NCBI RefSeq assembly: GCF_000428725.1
Contig: NZ_KE386791.1
Coordinates: 124,001 to 188,000, forward strand
DNA from: Psychromonas aquimarina ATCC BAA-1526
GTDB lineage: Bacteria; Pseudomonadota; Gammaproteobacteria; Enterobacterales; Psychromonadaceae
Direction of reading: 5' to 3'
DNA length: 64,000 nt
The translations under genes and the position numbers were made by a program. The notes under the pieces were generated by a model. The model was not told the origin of the DNA. It searched no databases and worked only from the letters and a program-made list of their open reading frames with translations. Positions 33,976 to 42,865 of the stretch are shown here, in pieces. Each line of letters starts with the position of its first letter. Position 1 is the stretch's first letter.

Positions 33976-34749
33976 ATGAAAGAAATTCCACATGGTTTAA
34001 TCAAAGGCAGAGTGACCGGCCGAACGGAGTGGACTGATAATGAATTCAGTTTAAGGATTAATGCTCCCGTTGAACCTTATCTGGCAGGACAGTTTACTAA
34101 ACTGGCCCTGCTTAATGGAGCAGGTGAATGGGTGCGGCGCGCATATTCCCTGGTTAATTCTCCGAATCATAAAAGCGGCCATCAGGATATGGAATTTCTT
34201 CTTATCAGCGTCTCTGACGGAGAATTAAGTTCACAGCTTAGAAATCTGCAGAGAGGTGATACAGTTTATGTCGGAAAACAGGCCGCCGGTTTCATGACAT
34301 TAGCTGAAATCCCCGCGCATATCACCGACTTGTGGTTATTATCAACAGGTACAGCAATAGGCCCCTTCCTGTCCATTCTGGATGAGCTGGAAACCCGGAC
34401 GCGTTTTAAAAAAATAGTTTTAGTACATGCAGTAAGGACTAAAGCAGAACTGGTTTATCAGTCTAAAATAGAACAAATAGCAGACTCTTATAAAGATAAG
34501 TTTGTCTATATACCGATTGTCTCAAGAGAACAGTGTGCGGGTGCTCTACGGGGACGAATACCGCAGCTGCTGCAGTCCGGACTGTTAGCTGAAAGTGCAC
34601 AGGTGAGACTGACAGCTGAAAATAGTTTTTTTTATTTATGCGGTAATCCGGACATGGTAAAGGAAACCAGTGAACAGCTTGTTCTTCTGGGTTATAAAAA
34701 ACATCTGCGCCGTAAACCTGGTAATTTCAGCTCAGAAAATTACTGGTAA
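33976..34749 (+). CDS. fpr: ferredoxin/flavodoxin-NADP reductase
   Basis: A 257-residue FAD enzyme passing electrons between NADPH and ferredoxin or flavodoxin. The FAD-binding RAYSLVN motif and the NADP-binding STGTAIGPFLSIL are visible, and the C-terminus ends in Trp (SSENYW) as in bacterial Fpr. The start at 33976 has AAGGAG upstream; the longer frame from 33949 has none. It is followed by vsr with only 29 bp to the chosen vsr start. Confidence 0.88.
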   Translation: MKEIPHGLIKGRVTGRTEWTDNEFSLRINAPVEPYLAGQFTKLALLNGAGEWVRRAYSLVNSPNHKSGHQDMEFLLISVSDGELSSQLRNLQRGDTVYVGKQAAGFMTLAEIPAHITDLWLLSTGTAIGPFLSILDELETRTRFKKIVLVHAVRTKAELVYQSKIEQIADSYKDKFVYIPIVSREQCAGALRGRIPQLLQSGLLAESAQVRLTAENSFFYLCGNPDMVKETSEQLVLLGYKKHLRRKPGNFSSENYW

Positions 34750-34778
34750 CTATGAGTGCTGCTGTTAAGGGAGGTATA

Positions 34779-35333
34779 GTGACCGACAGCATATCCAAAG
34801 CACACCGGAGCTGGAATATGAGCCGCATACGGTCAACGGGAACCAAGCCGGAGATCATTGTACGGCGTCTTCTGCATGCACTTGGCTACCGCTTCAGACT
34901 GTACGGCAGAGTAAATAAAAGGCTCTATAAATCAGGGGTACTGCCCGGAAAACCGGATATCGTTTTGAAAAAGCATAAAGCGGTAATCTGTGTGCACGGT
35001 TGTTTCTGGCATCACCACCAGGCATGTAAACGCGCAACAACCCCTAAGACCCGGACACAATACTGGAAGGATAAATTCTCGCGTAATCAGCAAAGAGATA
35101 AACAAAACCAGCAGCTGCTGAGAGCATTAGGCTGGAATGTAATTACAGTATGGGAATGCGAAGTTTCTGTTTACCTTAAAGAAGTCAGACAGAAACCGCT
35201 GCGCAGCACTAAGCTTAGTCATCGTCTACTGTCTGAATTATCACCGTTTGTCTACGATCAGTCCTGTCCTGAGCAGGAGCTTTTCGCCGCCGAAAACAGC
35301 CCGGATTATTCGCTGAAAAAAAAAGATGCCTGA
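34779..35333 (+). CDS. vsr: very short patch repair endonuclease Vsr
   Basis: A DNA mismatch endonuclease nicking T:G mismatches that arise by deamination of 5-methylcytosine. The signature SRIRSTGTKPEIIVRRLL, then LPGKPDIVLKKHKAVICVHGCFWHHH, split by eye as LPGKPDIV and VHGCFWHHH, and later LGWNVITVWECE match Vsr, including the catalytic Asp and the zinc-binding His/Cys cluster. The GTG start at 34779 has GGGAGG five bases upstream; the in-frame ATG at 34752 has none. The C-terminus is about 40 residues longer than in E. coli. No cytosine methyltransferase gene is adjacent. Confidence 0.87.
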   Translation: MTDSISKAHRSWNMSRIRSTGTKPEIIVRRLLHALGYRFRLYGRVNKRLYKSGVLPGKPDIVLKKHKAVICVHGCFWHHHQACKRATTPKTRTQYWKDKFSRNQQRDKQNQQLLRALGWNVITVWECEVSVYLKEVRQKPLRSTKLSHRLLSELSPFVYDQSCPEQELFAAENSPDYSLKKKDA

Positions 35334-35508
35334 AACAGTGTTAACTTTCTAAAATGCACAGCAGTATGCGCAGCTGGTGCATAATAACTATTTTTAATGT
35401 TTAATTGGGTCTAAGTTTTAAAAAGAAGTTTTTATTAAATGTTTATTTATAGAGATACAATGGATTCAGCGTTTTCTGCTGGTGATCAGGCTTTTTTCAG
35501 GAGATATA

Positions 35509-36384
35509 ATGAAACAGTTTTTTGCTGCTTTGATGATGCTGTTTCTGATTAACAGCCCGATCCGGGCAGATGAGCTGCTGATCAGGCATATTGCTCCTCA
35601 AGGAAGTTTGGATCAGCGTAGCCTCTATGTTATTGATCTGCTTCGTTTAGCACTGGAAAAAACGGCTAATACAGACGGTCCTTACCGACTGGAAACAATA
35701 AATAGGAAAATGTTTCAAGGGCGGGCGATAAAGCAGCTGGCGGCAGGAAAGTCCGTTGATGTGATCTGGACAATGACCTCTGTCGAGCGTGAACAGCAGC
35801 TGCTGCCGATCCGTATTCCGTTATTAAAAGGGCTGCTGGGGCATCGCATTTTTATTATCCGTGCCGAGGATAAAGAAAAATTTTCTATGATCAGTACGTT
35901 AGATGATTTGAAAGGATTGACTGCAGGGCAGGGACACGACTGGCCGGACAGCGAAATTTTACGTGCTAACGGTATTAAGGTGATCAGCAGTCCCAGTTAT
36001 AAAGGGCTTTTCAGTATGCTGGAAATGAAAAGGTTTGATTATTTCCCGCGTGGAATTAATGAACCCTGGGCAGAAGTTGCCGCACATAAAGATAAGCACT
36101 TTATAGTGGAAGAAACACTGCTTATTCAATATCCCGCGCCGCAGTATTTTTTTGTTAATAAGGATAATACTCAACTTGCTTTACGCTTAGAAAGAGGGCT
36201 TCGCCTGGCGATTACAGACGGCTCTTTTGACCGTTTGTTTTACCATCATCCGGCTAACAGGGAAATTTTTGAATCAGCAAAGATTGAGCAGCGCAAGATA
36301 TTCAGATTTAAGAACCCGCTGCTTCCCGCAGAGACTCCCCTGCAGGAAAAAGTTTTATGGTACAGCCCTAAGTCCAGGAAATAA
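35509..36384 (+). CDS. periplasmic solute-binding-like protein (SBP_bac_3 type)
   Basis: A 291-residue exported protein with signal MKQFFAALMMLFLINSPIRA and the two-lobed architecture of amino-acid-type binding proteins (DVIWTMTSVEREQQLLPIRIP, split as VIWTMTS and LLPIRIP; FIIRAEDKEKF; LKGLTAGQGHDWPDS). A family of such solo proteins in marine gammaproteobacteria has no transporter partner and may act as sensors. The start at 35509 has AGGAG upstream. No permease or kinase is encoded next to it. Confidence 0.7.
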   Translation: MKQFFAALMMLFLINSPIRADELLIRHIAPQGSLDQRSLYVIDLLRLALEKTANTDGPYRLETINRKMFQGRAIKQLAAGKSVDVIWTMTSVEREQQLLPIRIPLLKGLLGHRIFIIRAEDKEKFSMISTLDDLKGLTAGQGHDWPDSEILRANGIKVISSPSYKGLFSMLEMKRFDYFPRGINEPWAEVAAHKDKHFIVEETLLIQYPAPQYFFVNKDNTQLALRLERGLRLAITDGSFDRLFYHHPANREIFESAKIEQRKIFRFKNPLLPAETPLQEKVLWYSPKSRK

Positions 36385-36486
36385 CCGTTTTTCAACTATT
36401 GTCTATTATTAACAACCTGCCCTGACTTATTTCGCCTGATAAACAGCGCTGCTGAATGCTGCTAGAATAAATATAGAGGTATTGAT

Positions 36487-36879
36487 ATGAGCAAGCGCAG
36501 TGCAGAAATTACAGTTTATTACGACGGCAGCTGTCCGCGCTGTATTAAAGATCGTGATAACTATCAGAAACTGGCCGGGACTGCAGGGGATTCTGTCTGC
36601 TGGTTTGATATCACCGGTAGAGACAAGGAGCTGCTGGATCTTGGTATCGATCCGCGTAAAGCTTTAACCGAACTTCATGTTAAAACTGCTGATGATAAAA
36701 TTGTTACTGAACTTGATGCTTATATCGAGCTAATGAGCCGAGTCAGAGTATTGAAACCCGGCGCATTTATTATCGGACTGCCGATTATCCGGCCGCTTGT
36801 GGCCCGCTATTATCACTTTAGTGTATATAAACGGCTGAAAAAAAACGGTCGTTACCCGGGCGGCCGCAATAAAAAATAA
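36487..36879 (+). CDS. DCC-family (DUF393) thiol oxidoreductase-like protein
   Basis: A 130-residue protein with YYDGSCPRCIKDRD near the N-terminus, the DxxCxxC motif that gives the DCC family its name, and the usual WFDITGRDKELLDLGI segment. The C-terminus has a hydrophobic stretch (GAFIIGLPIIRPLVARYY). Members are thought to be thiol-disulfide oxidoreductases; substrates are unknown. It is an isolated gene, with an AGAGG site before the ATG. Confidence 0.78.
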   Translation: MSKRSAEITVYYDGSCPRCIKDRDNYQKLAGTAGDSVCWFDITGRDKELLDLGIDPRKALTELHVKTADDKIVTELDAYIELMSRVRVLKPGAFIIGLPIIRPLVARYYHFSVYKRLKKNGRYPGGRNKK

Positions 36880-36975
36880 AGTCTGTTTACTGAATGCATA
36901 TTTATGACCAGTCGTATTCTGCGGCCTTGTCAGACAGATACTTACAGCTAAACTGCATATTAAGCACCCAGAATA

Positions 36976-37240
36976 TATACCCGTTATCATTCAAGATGCA
37001 AAAATCAGCAAGCCGTGAGGTGAACAGATTCTAGGCGTGAAGGTGAAGATCTAACAGGTTAAATCGAGGCTTCATAACAACGAAGATGTTTATCTCACGA
37101 CTTGCCCCGTGGGTCGCTAGCTCGAAAACCAATACTACGTTGCAACACTCGAGAAGGACTGGCCATTGTCATCATGTTGCGCCTTATCTTGGTGTCCGAG
37201 CTAACGACTGATAAATGCATTTTGATTGGTAACGGGTATA
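36976..37240. mobile_element. 265-bp MITE-like element with TATACCCGTTA ends
   Basis: Left end TATACCCGTTATCATTCAAG... (36976-37000) and right end ...GGTAACGGGTATA (37216-37240) are 25-bp imperfect inverted repeats that differ at a few positions. The inside has no coding capacity. The ends begin with TA, which may include a TA target duplication as in Tc1/IS630-type elements. It fills almost all of the 389-bp gap between the DCC gene and the FMN protein gene. Confidence 0.65.
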
Positions 37241-37268
37241 ACAGACAAATAGACAGGGGAGTATTGAT

Positions 37269-38897
37269 ATGAGGAAGTATTTTATTCTTACTGCTGTTTC
37301 TTCACTTGTTGTTATTACACTTTTATCTTTAGTCTGGCCGTCGGCTCTCTGGCTGTTTGCCGCGGCGCTGCCGCTTACTGCTGTCGGTATTTACGATATG
37401 CACCAGAGTAAACATGCGCTGCTGCGGAATTTTCCCGTGATCAGCCGTATGCGCTGGATTGTAGAGTATATTCGCCCCTATCTGCGCCAGTATCTTTTTG
37501 AATCAGAAACTGACGGTGTACCCATCAGCCGTATGTTCCGCTCGGTTATATATCAAAGAGCAAAGGGCGAGCGTGATACTGTGCCTTACGGTACCAAGGT
37601 TGACAGTCTGCGGGTTGGTTATGAGTGGATAGGGCATTCACTGGCCGCCAGGCATATTACTGAGAAAAAGCCGGATCCGCGTATCAAAATCGGCGGAGCA
37701 GACTGCAGTAAACCATACAGCACAAGTATCTTTAATATTTCCGCAATGAGCTTCGGCGCTTTAAGCTCAAATGCCATAAAAGCACTTAATAAAGGTGCGA
37801 AACTTGGAGGTTTTTCTCATAATACCGGGGAGGGTAGTGTCAGCCCGTATCACTTAGGATATGACGGCGATCTGATCTGGCAGATCGGGACAGGTTACTT
37901 CGGCTGCCGGGATAATACAGGCTGTTTCAGCCCGGAAAAGTTTGCGCAGACAGCCTGTTTACCCAATGTAAAAATGATTGAGATAAAATTGTCACAGGGG
38001 GCTAAACCTGGTCATGGCGGTATACTGCCTGCCCATAAAAATACCATAGAAATTGCGCAGATCCGCCATGTAAAAGCCGGAGAAACAGTTAATTCACCGC
38101 CGACCCATTCAGCATTTTCAACTCCTTTAGAACTGATGTTATTTGTTCAGCAGCTGCGTGCTCTATCTGACGGTAAACCTGTCGGTTTTAAATTATGTGT
38201 CGGACGCCGAAGCGAGTTTTTCGGCTTGTGTAAAGCTATGCTTAAATCGGGTATTAAACCTGATTTTATTACTGTGGATGGTGGAGAGGGCGGCACGGGG
38301 GCCGCGCCGCTGGAGTATTCAAATTCAGTGGGTATGCCCTTAAAAGAGGGCTTGAGTTTTGTCTGTGATGCGCTGATTGGTTTTGGTTTGAGGGATGAAA
38401 TTAAATTGATTGCCAGCGGCAAGGTGTTTACCGGTTTTCATATTGTTAAAAATATTGCGCTGGGTGCCGATGTCTGTAACAGCGCGCGCGGTATGATGGT
38501 CGCATTAGGCTGCGTGCAGTCATTAATCTGTAATACCAACAGATGCCCTACGGGTATTGCAACACAGGATGCGGATCTCGCCGGCGGGCTGGTTGTTGAG
38601 GATAAGGCTGCACGGGTTGCTTCCTATCATAATAAAACAGTCAAGGCGGCTATGGAAATAGTTGCTTCTGCAGGACTTGAAAATTCTACCCAGCTTAACC
38701 GTTCACATATTTACAGGCGAACCAGCCAGACTGCTGTTATGCGTTATGATGAAATTTATCCCTACCCGCTTAAAAACTGCTTTCTGGGTGACAATTACCC
38801 GAAAAGATTTGCGCAGGAGATGTCTGAGTCCTGTGCGGAGAGCTTTTTACCCGAGCATTATTTTGTCAAGTCAAGTTCAGGATTGGCTGAATTATAA
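37269..38897 (+). CDS. membrane-anchored FMN-binding glutamate synthase-like protein
   Basis: A 542-residue protein made of two N-terminal membrane helices (residues 5-22 and 27-42) followed by the FMN-binding synthase domain of GltB. FNISAMSFGALSSNAIKALN, then KPGHGGILPAHK and DGGEGGTGAAPLEYSN are the flavin and substrate signatures. A Cys-x5-Cys-x4-Cys cluster in GCVQSLICNTNRCPTGIATQ fits the 3Fe-4S site of glutamate synthase. It lacks the amidotransferase domain, so it is not a complete GltB. The in vivo reaction of this stand-alone family is unknown. Confidence 0.85.
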   Translation: MRKYFILTAVSSLVVITLLSLVWPSALWLFAAALPLTAVGIYDMHQSKHALLRNFPVISRMRWIVEYIRPYLRQYLFESETDGVPISRMFRSVIYQRAKGERDTVPYGTKVDSLRVGYEWIGHSLAARHITEKKPDPRIKIGGADCSKPYSTSIFNISAMSFGALSSNAIKALNKGAKLGGFSHNTGEGSVSPYHLGYDGDLIWQIGTGYFGCRDNTGCFSPEKFAQTACLPNVKMIEIKLSQGAKPGHGGILPAHKNTIEIAQIRHVKAGETVNSPPTHSAFSTPLELMLFVQQLRALSDGKPVGFKLCVGRRSEFFGLCKAMLKSGIKPDFITVDGGEGGTGAAPLEYSNSVGMPLKEGLSFVCDALIGFGLRDEIKLIASGKVFTGFHIVKNIALGADVCNSARGMMVALGCVQSLICNTNRCPTGIATQDADLAGGLVVEDKAARVASYHNKTVKAAMEIVASAGLENSTQLNRSHIYRRTSQTAVMRYDEIYPYPLKNCFLGDNYPKRFAQEMSESCAESFLPEHYFVKSSSGLAEL

Positions 38898-39278
38898 CAG
38901 CCGTAACAGGGCTGCTAGTCTGCTTCATTGTCTAGCTGAATTTAATGTTTATTAAATATGAAATTTTCTGTTTGAAATAAGCGTATGCTGAATTTTTCAA
39001 AACACAGGCGCCGCCCGCAGCAGTTAAATAAACTGTTACCTTAATCACAATACCTCTCTGTAGACCTTTTATTTATGTTGTTAATCATTCAATATAAAAG
39101 GACCGGTCCCATTTTGTTTTTATCAATAAGAACGGGAGCAATCCATAAAATTGAAACAAGGAGCCAGTTCGGAGCATATCAGCAGTAAATAACGGACAGC
39201 TGCACAGTTTATCCGTTAATTTTTACAGAAAATAAATACCTTTAGATTTTAGATTCAAAAATTTATGGAGATTCATTT
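38898..39278. other. 381-bp leader region of glgC
   Basis: No ORF or clear repeat. It presumably holds the glgC promoter and a long leader; I cannot assign -35/-10 elements with confidence. Confidence 0.45.
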
Positions 39279-40598
39279 ATGAGCCACAATAAAGACCGTT
39301 TTATCAGTAACCTTACTAAAGATACCTATGCCCTAGTATTAGCCGGGGGACGCGGCAGCCGATTGTTCGAACTGACAGACTGGCGTGCAAAACCCGCTGT
39401 ATATTTTGGCGGTAAATTCCGTATTATCGACTTTCCTTTATCAAACTGTATTAACTCTGGAATTAACCGTGTTGGTATTGCAACACAATATAAATCACAC
39501 TCGCTAATCCGCCATATAAACCGCGGATGGGGAACTTTTAAGGCAAATATATCAGAGTTTGTTGATGTGCTGCCTGCGTCGCAGCGAAGCGGTGATGACT
39601 GGTATGTGGGAACTGCTGATGCGGTATATCAGAATCTGGATATCATTCGTGCTGAGTCTCCAAAATATGTTCTGATTTTGTCCGGTGATCATGTCTACCG
39701 CATGGATTACGGTGTTCTGCTGGCGCAGCACGTAGAAAACGGTGCAGATATGACCGTCTGCTGCCTTGAAGTAGATACAGAAGAAGCTGCCGGCAGCTTT
39801 GGTGTTATGACAGTTAACAGCGCCAATAAAGTACTCGCCTTTGATGAGAAACCTGCTGTGCCTAATGAAATCCCTGCTAAAGCGGGTAAATGCCTGGCTT
39901 CAATGGGGAACTATGTGTTTAATACCGACTTTTTATTCGAGCAGCTGGAAAAAGACTGTAGTAAAGAGGGCTCCAGTCGAGATTTTGGACATGATATAAT
40001 TCCGTCAATCATTAAAGAGCATAATATCTTTGCATTTGCTTTTAAAGATCCGGACAGTAACAATCAGCCTTACTGGCGGGATGTCGGTACCATAGACTCC
40101 TTCTGGGAAGCTAATATGGAACTGGTTGCCCCTGAGCCGCAGCTGGATTTATATGATAAATCCTGGCCTATCTGGACTTATCAGGAGCAGCTTCCTCCGG
40201 CAAAGTTTATTTTTGATAATGACCAGCGCCGCGGTATGGCAGTTGACTCAACGGTGTCCGGCGGCTGTATTATATCCGGTTCAACAATCCGCAAGTCACT
40301 GTTATTTTCCAGCGTACATACGCACACAAACAGTGTTATTGAAGAGTCTGTACTGCTTCACGGTAGTCACGTTGGCGAACGGAGTAGATTACGGCGTGTT
40401 ATTGTTGACAGTAAATGTCTGATCCCGGCTGATTTAACAATTGGTTATGATAAAAAGCAGGATATAGCCAACGGCTTCCGAGTGTCAGAGAAAGGCATTA
40501 CTTTAGTTACGAATGATATGCTTAAAGTATTAGCAAAGAAGAAAAAATCTGCGCGGATTAAAAACAAAACCCCGGAATTAGATTTAGTTATCGGCTGA
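39279..40598 (+). CDS. glgC: glucose-1-phosphate adenylyltransferase
   Basis: The 439-residue enzyme making ADP-glucose from glucose-1-phosphate and ATP, the committed step of glycogen synthesis. [20 protein letters not shown] is the nucleotide-binding motif, followed by [15 protein letters not shown], then YRMDYGVLL and [10 protein letters not shown]. The C-terminal left-handed beta-helix has the expected hexapeptide repeats ([23 protein letters not shown]). It stands alone; no glgA, glgB or glgP is next to it, and the downstream gene is on the other strand. Confidence 0.93.
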   Translation: MSHNKDRFISNLTKDTYALVLAGGRGSRLFELTDWRAKPAVYFGGKFRIIDFPLSNCINSGINRVGIATQYKSHSLIRHINRGWGTFKANISEFVDVLPASQRSGDDWYVGTADAVYQNLDIIRAESPKYVLILSGDHVYRMDYGVLLAQHVENGADMTVCCLEVDTEEAAGSFGVMTVNSANKVLAFDEKPAVPNEIPAKAGKCLASMGNYVFNTDFLFEQLEKDCSKEGSSRDFGHDIIPSIIKEHNIFAFAFKDPDSNNQPYWRDVGTIDSFWEANMELVAPEPQLDLYDKSWPIWTYQEQLPPAKFIFDNDQRRGMAVDSTVSGGCIISGSTIRKSLLFSSVHTHTNSVIEESVLLHGSHVGERSRLRRVIVDSKCLIPADLTIGYDKKQDIANGFRVSEKGITLVTNDMLKVLAKKKKSARIKNKTPELDLVIG

Positions 40599-40632
40599 TG
40601 ATTAAACAGGTTAAGGAGAATTAAAATGACCG

Positions 40633-40658
40633 GAGTCCTGCCGCCGTATGCAGGGCTC
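40633..40658. terminator. hairpin between glgC and the NTPase gene
   Basis: GAGTCCTGC / GCAGGGCTC form a 9-bp stem with one G-T pair and an 8-nt loop, between two convergent genes. No U-tract follows, so function is uncertain. Confidence 0.45.
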
Positions 40659-40661
40659 TAG

Positions 40662-41249
40662 TCAGATGGTATTAATAACATTTTCAATAGTCATAATACC
40701 GAACATAACTTTGCGGATAAATGATTCTGAGCTGCTGACTAAGTTAAAGTTGGGATGCTGCGACCAGATCCGCTGCAGTTTTTGATCAATAACAATTGCA
40801 GTCTGTTCCGATTCATTTCTGATCGGGTTATTACTTTTTATTTCTTGGCCGGATTTGGCCGCTGTTTCAAAAAAAATTACTGCATCATAACGGCTTAATT
40901 CATACTCCAGGGTAGTGTTCATGGTTTTAAAAAAATCTTCATCTGAACGCGGCCAGTAGGCAAGCCCGTCTAAACATCCCCGGTCGCATAATATCAGACA
41001 GTCAGGGTTCATTTTTCGCTGCACATCTTCCAAATTCCGCTGCAGATTGAATATTGCGATCTGTTGAGTACAGGTCACTTCATCATCAAGGCTGCGGTCA
41101 ATGCCGCCGCTGAAGATCATAGTAGCGGCTTCCGGAACGGAAGCTATTTTGCCGAGAAGCTCACGCCTAAACAGGTCCAGCGCCGTGGTTTTACCGCCCC
41201 CCGGGCCGCCTGTTAGTACAATACGTCGTTTTACATTTAACTTATTCAT
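40662..41249 (-). CDS. AAA_28-type P-loop NTPase
   Basis: A 195-residue soluble protein with a Walker A motif GGPGGGKTT close to the N-terminus and a Walker B-like strand CLILCDRGCLDGLAYWP. The arrangement resembles the AAA_28 group, related to the NadR kinase domain and thymidylate-kinase-like proteins. It could be a small-molecule kinase or a nucleotide-dependent switch; there is no further hint. Convergent to glgC. Confidence 0.7.
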   Translation of the reverse strand: MNKLNVKRRIVLTGGPGGGKTTALDLFRRELLGKIASVPEAATMIFSGGIDRSLDDEVTCTQQIAIFNLQRNLEDVQRKMNPDCLILCDRGCLDGLAYWPRSDEDFFKTMNTTLEYELSRYDAVIFFETAAKSGQEIKSNNPIRNESEQTAIVIDQKLQRIWSQHPNFNLVSSSESFIRKVMFGIMTIENVINTI

Positions 41250-41696
41250 TTTGTCCTTTACTTTAAGATCTGTTCTACCGTGAATAATGAGATAAGGTTA
41301 ATTAATACCAATCTGAATAAGCATCTGATCCTTTATGCTGGTTAAAATTAATTCTATCTTCGTTATTAATTTCGTAATTAGAATAACTAGTTACATCAAT
41401 TAATGCCTTGCTAGTATTAATTTTTCCTGCGCTTAAACTGACCATTTACTTAATCAGTTTGGTATAAAAGGTAGGACAGTCACAGCTGTTAGGCAAAAAA
41501 GGCACTGTTATATCATTTGAAATCATGACGTTAATTGCAAAAACGGTAATAAAAACACGGTATTCGTCTGCGCGCGCATAACAACATTGTGCGTTTCATT
41601 TTTACATGATGATTATGCGATATTGTTGACTGGCATATGTAAGTCTAAACTGACATGATTAAAGTCAAAAGTGACAATATGACAGGTAACGTCGTT
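41250..41696. other. 447-bp intergenic region with a MITE copy
   Basis: Lies between the NTPase and the divergent GlxA-like regulator. It contains the 159-bp inverted-repeat element at 41306-41464; the remaining 230 bp before the regulator is AT-rich without clear motifs. Confidence 0.5.
41306..41464. mobile_element. 159-bp MITE-like element, copy A
   Basis: Bounded by TACCAATCTGAATAAG and CTTAATCAGTTTGGTA, imperfect inverted repeats. The interior (including TTTATGCTGGTTAAAAT, CTTCGTTATT, TTAGAA-AACTAGTTAC, AATGCCTTGC and TTTTTCCTGCGC) recurs in the opposite orientation at 48563-48721, at exactly the same length. It has no coding capacity, so it is a non-autonomous repeat. Confidence 0.8.
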
Positions 41697-42650
41697 ATGA
41701 ATATAAGAATTGCAGTCGTAGACTATCCCGGCTGCCTTAAATCAGCAGTATACGGGCTGTCAGAAATGTTCAAAATGGCCGGCCGGGTGAGTATCGATCA
41801 AAACCTCAGCTATCAGTTTGTCCCTGAAATAATTGATTTTAATATTTATAAAAATGACCATCAACTGCAAAAGGCCAGTTACGATGCTGTTATTGTGCCT
41901 CCCTGTGATGATAATGATTATTTCCTGAGTCCTGAAGCTGAGCTGCTTAACTGGTTAGTACTGCAGCATAACAAGGGGGCTGTTTTAACCTCTGCCTGTG
42001 CCGGTTCTTTTATACTGGCGGCTACAGGCCTTTTAAAAGAAACTGAAATAACCACTCATTGGGCTCTGCAGACTTTATTCCATAAAACTTATCCGCAGTT
42101 AGCGCTGAAAATAGATCAGCTGCTGATTAATCAGGATGATTTTATTACAGCTGCCGGTATGCTCTCCTGGCTTGATTTAGGTTTGGAGATTGTGGCGCAG
42201 TTTTCCCGGCCGAGTGTGATGCGTCAGCTGGGGAAAATGCTGGTGGTTGATACGGGGCGGCGGGAGCAGCGCTATTATAAGCAGTTTGCACCAAGCTTTA
42301 GTCATGGTGACCATGCAATATTAGGCCTGCAGATAGAGCTGCAGACAATTTTTAATCAAAGCCTCACTATCTATCTGCTTGCACAGAAATGCAGTTTAAC
42401 CGAGCGTACTTTTCTACGCCGTTTTATCCGGGCAACCGAGCTTAAACCAACTCAATATATTCAAAGGCTGAGAATTCAAAAAGCCTGTGACTTATTAGAA
42501 ACCTCTGATAACCCGTTTGCATGGATAGCGCATCAGGTTGGTTATGAAGATGTCAGTGCCTGCCGTAAAATATTTATCCGAATTATCGGTTTAACTCCGA
42601 GTGAATTTAGAACCCGCTTTGTACGTAACAAGAGTCAGGCGGTTTTGTAA
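41697..42650 (+). CDS. GlxA-family AraC-type regulator (DJ-1/PfpI + HTH_18)
   Basis: A two-domain regulator. The N-terminal DJ-1/PfpI-like part spans residues 1-180 (MNIRIAVVDYPGC; SACAGSFILAATGLL, where the nucleophile-like Cys is kept; THWALQ). The AraC helix-turn-helix occupies roughly the last 100 residues (LAQKCSLTERTFLRRF and IAHQVGYEDVSACRKIF, ending LTPSEFRTRF). The start at 41697 puts MNIRIAV at the domain edge; in-frame ATGs at 41655 and 41676 are possible but lack ribosome sites. The last nine codons lie in the first unit of the 43-bp tandem repeat that continues past the stop. Confidence 0.82.
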   Translation: MNIRIAVVDYPGCLKSAVYGLSEMFKMAGRVSIDQNLSYQFVPEIIDFNIYKNDHQLQKASYDAVIVPPCDDNDYFLSPEAELLNWLVLQHNKGAVLTSACAGSFILAATGLLKETEITTHWALQTLFHKTYPQLALKIDQLLINQDDFITAAGMLSWLDLGLEIVAQFSRPSVMRQLGKMLVVDTGRREQRYYKQFAPSFSHGDHAILGLQIELQTIFNQSLTIYLLAQKCSLTERTFLRRFIRATELKPTQYIQRLRIQKACDLLETSDNPFAWIAHQVGYEDVSACRKIFIRIIGLTPSEFRTRFVRNKSQAVL

Positions 42651-42752
42651 ACGGCGTGAGTTCGTAGGTAACAAAAGTCAGGCGGTTTTGTGAACGGCGT
42701 GAGTTCGAATGTAACAAGAGTCAGGCTGTTTTGTAAACGCTTTGAGTTCAAG
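42625..42752. repeat. three tandem 43-bp repeats covering the 3' end of the GlxA-like gene
   Basis: Units at 42625-42667, 42668-42710 and 42711-42752, each starting GTAACAA(G/A)AGTCAGGC and ending with GAGTTC plus a few bases. The first contains the stop codon of the regulator gene. Units 1 and 2 differ at a handful of bases and unit 3 is more diverged. This looks like slippage or repeated duplication. Confidence 0.85.
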
Positions 42753-42865
42753 CTGTTATAATTAATACAAGGTATTATTCGTCTGCTGAGTTGTGTTTCT
42801 GTAAGCTGTTTTCCAGCTCAAACAGGCAGTAGTAATAGAAGCAACTTATACTGGAAATTTTTATT

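Noticed and set aside
34779-35333. Restriction-modification locus
   Set aside because: Only Vsr is present; neighbours fpr and a binding-like protein are unrelated, and no methyltransferase or restriction gene is visible.
42625-42752. CRISPR array
   Set aside because: Only three units, directly joined with no unique spacers; this is a simple tandem repeat.
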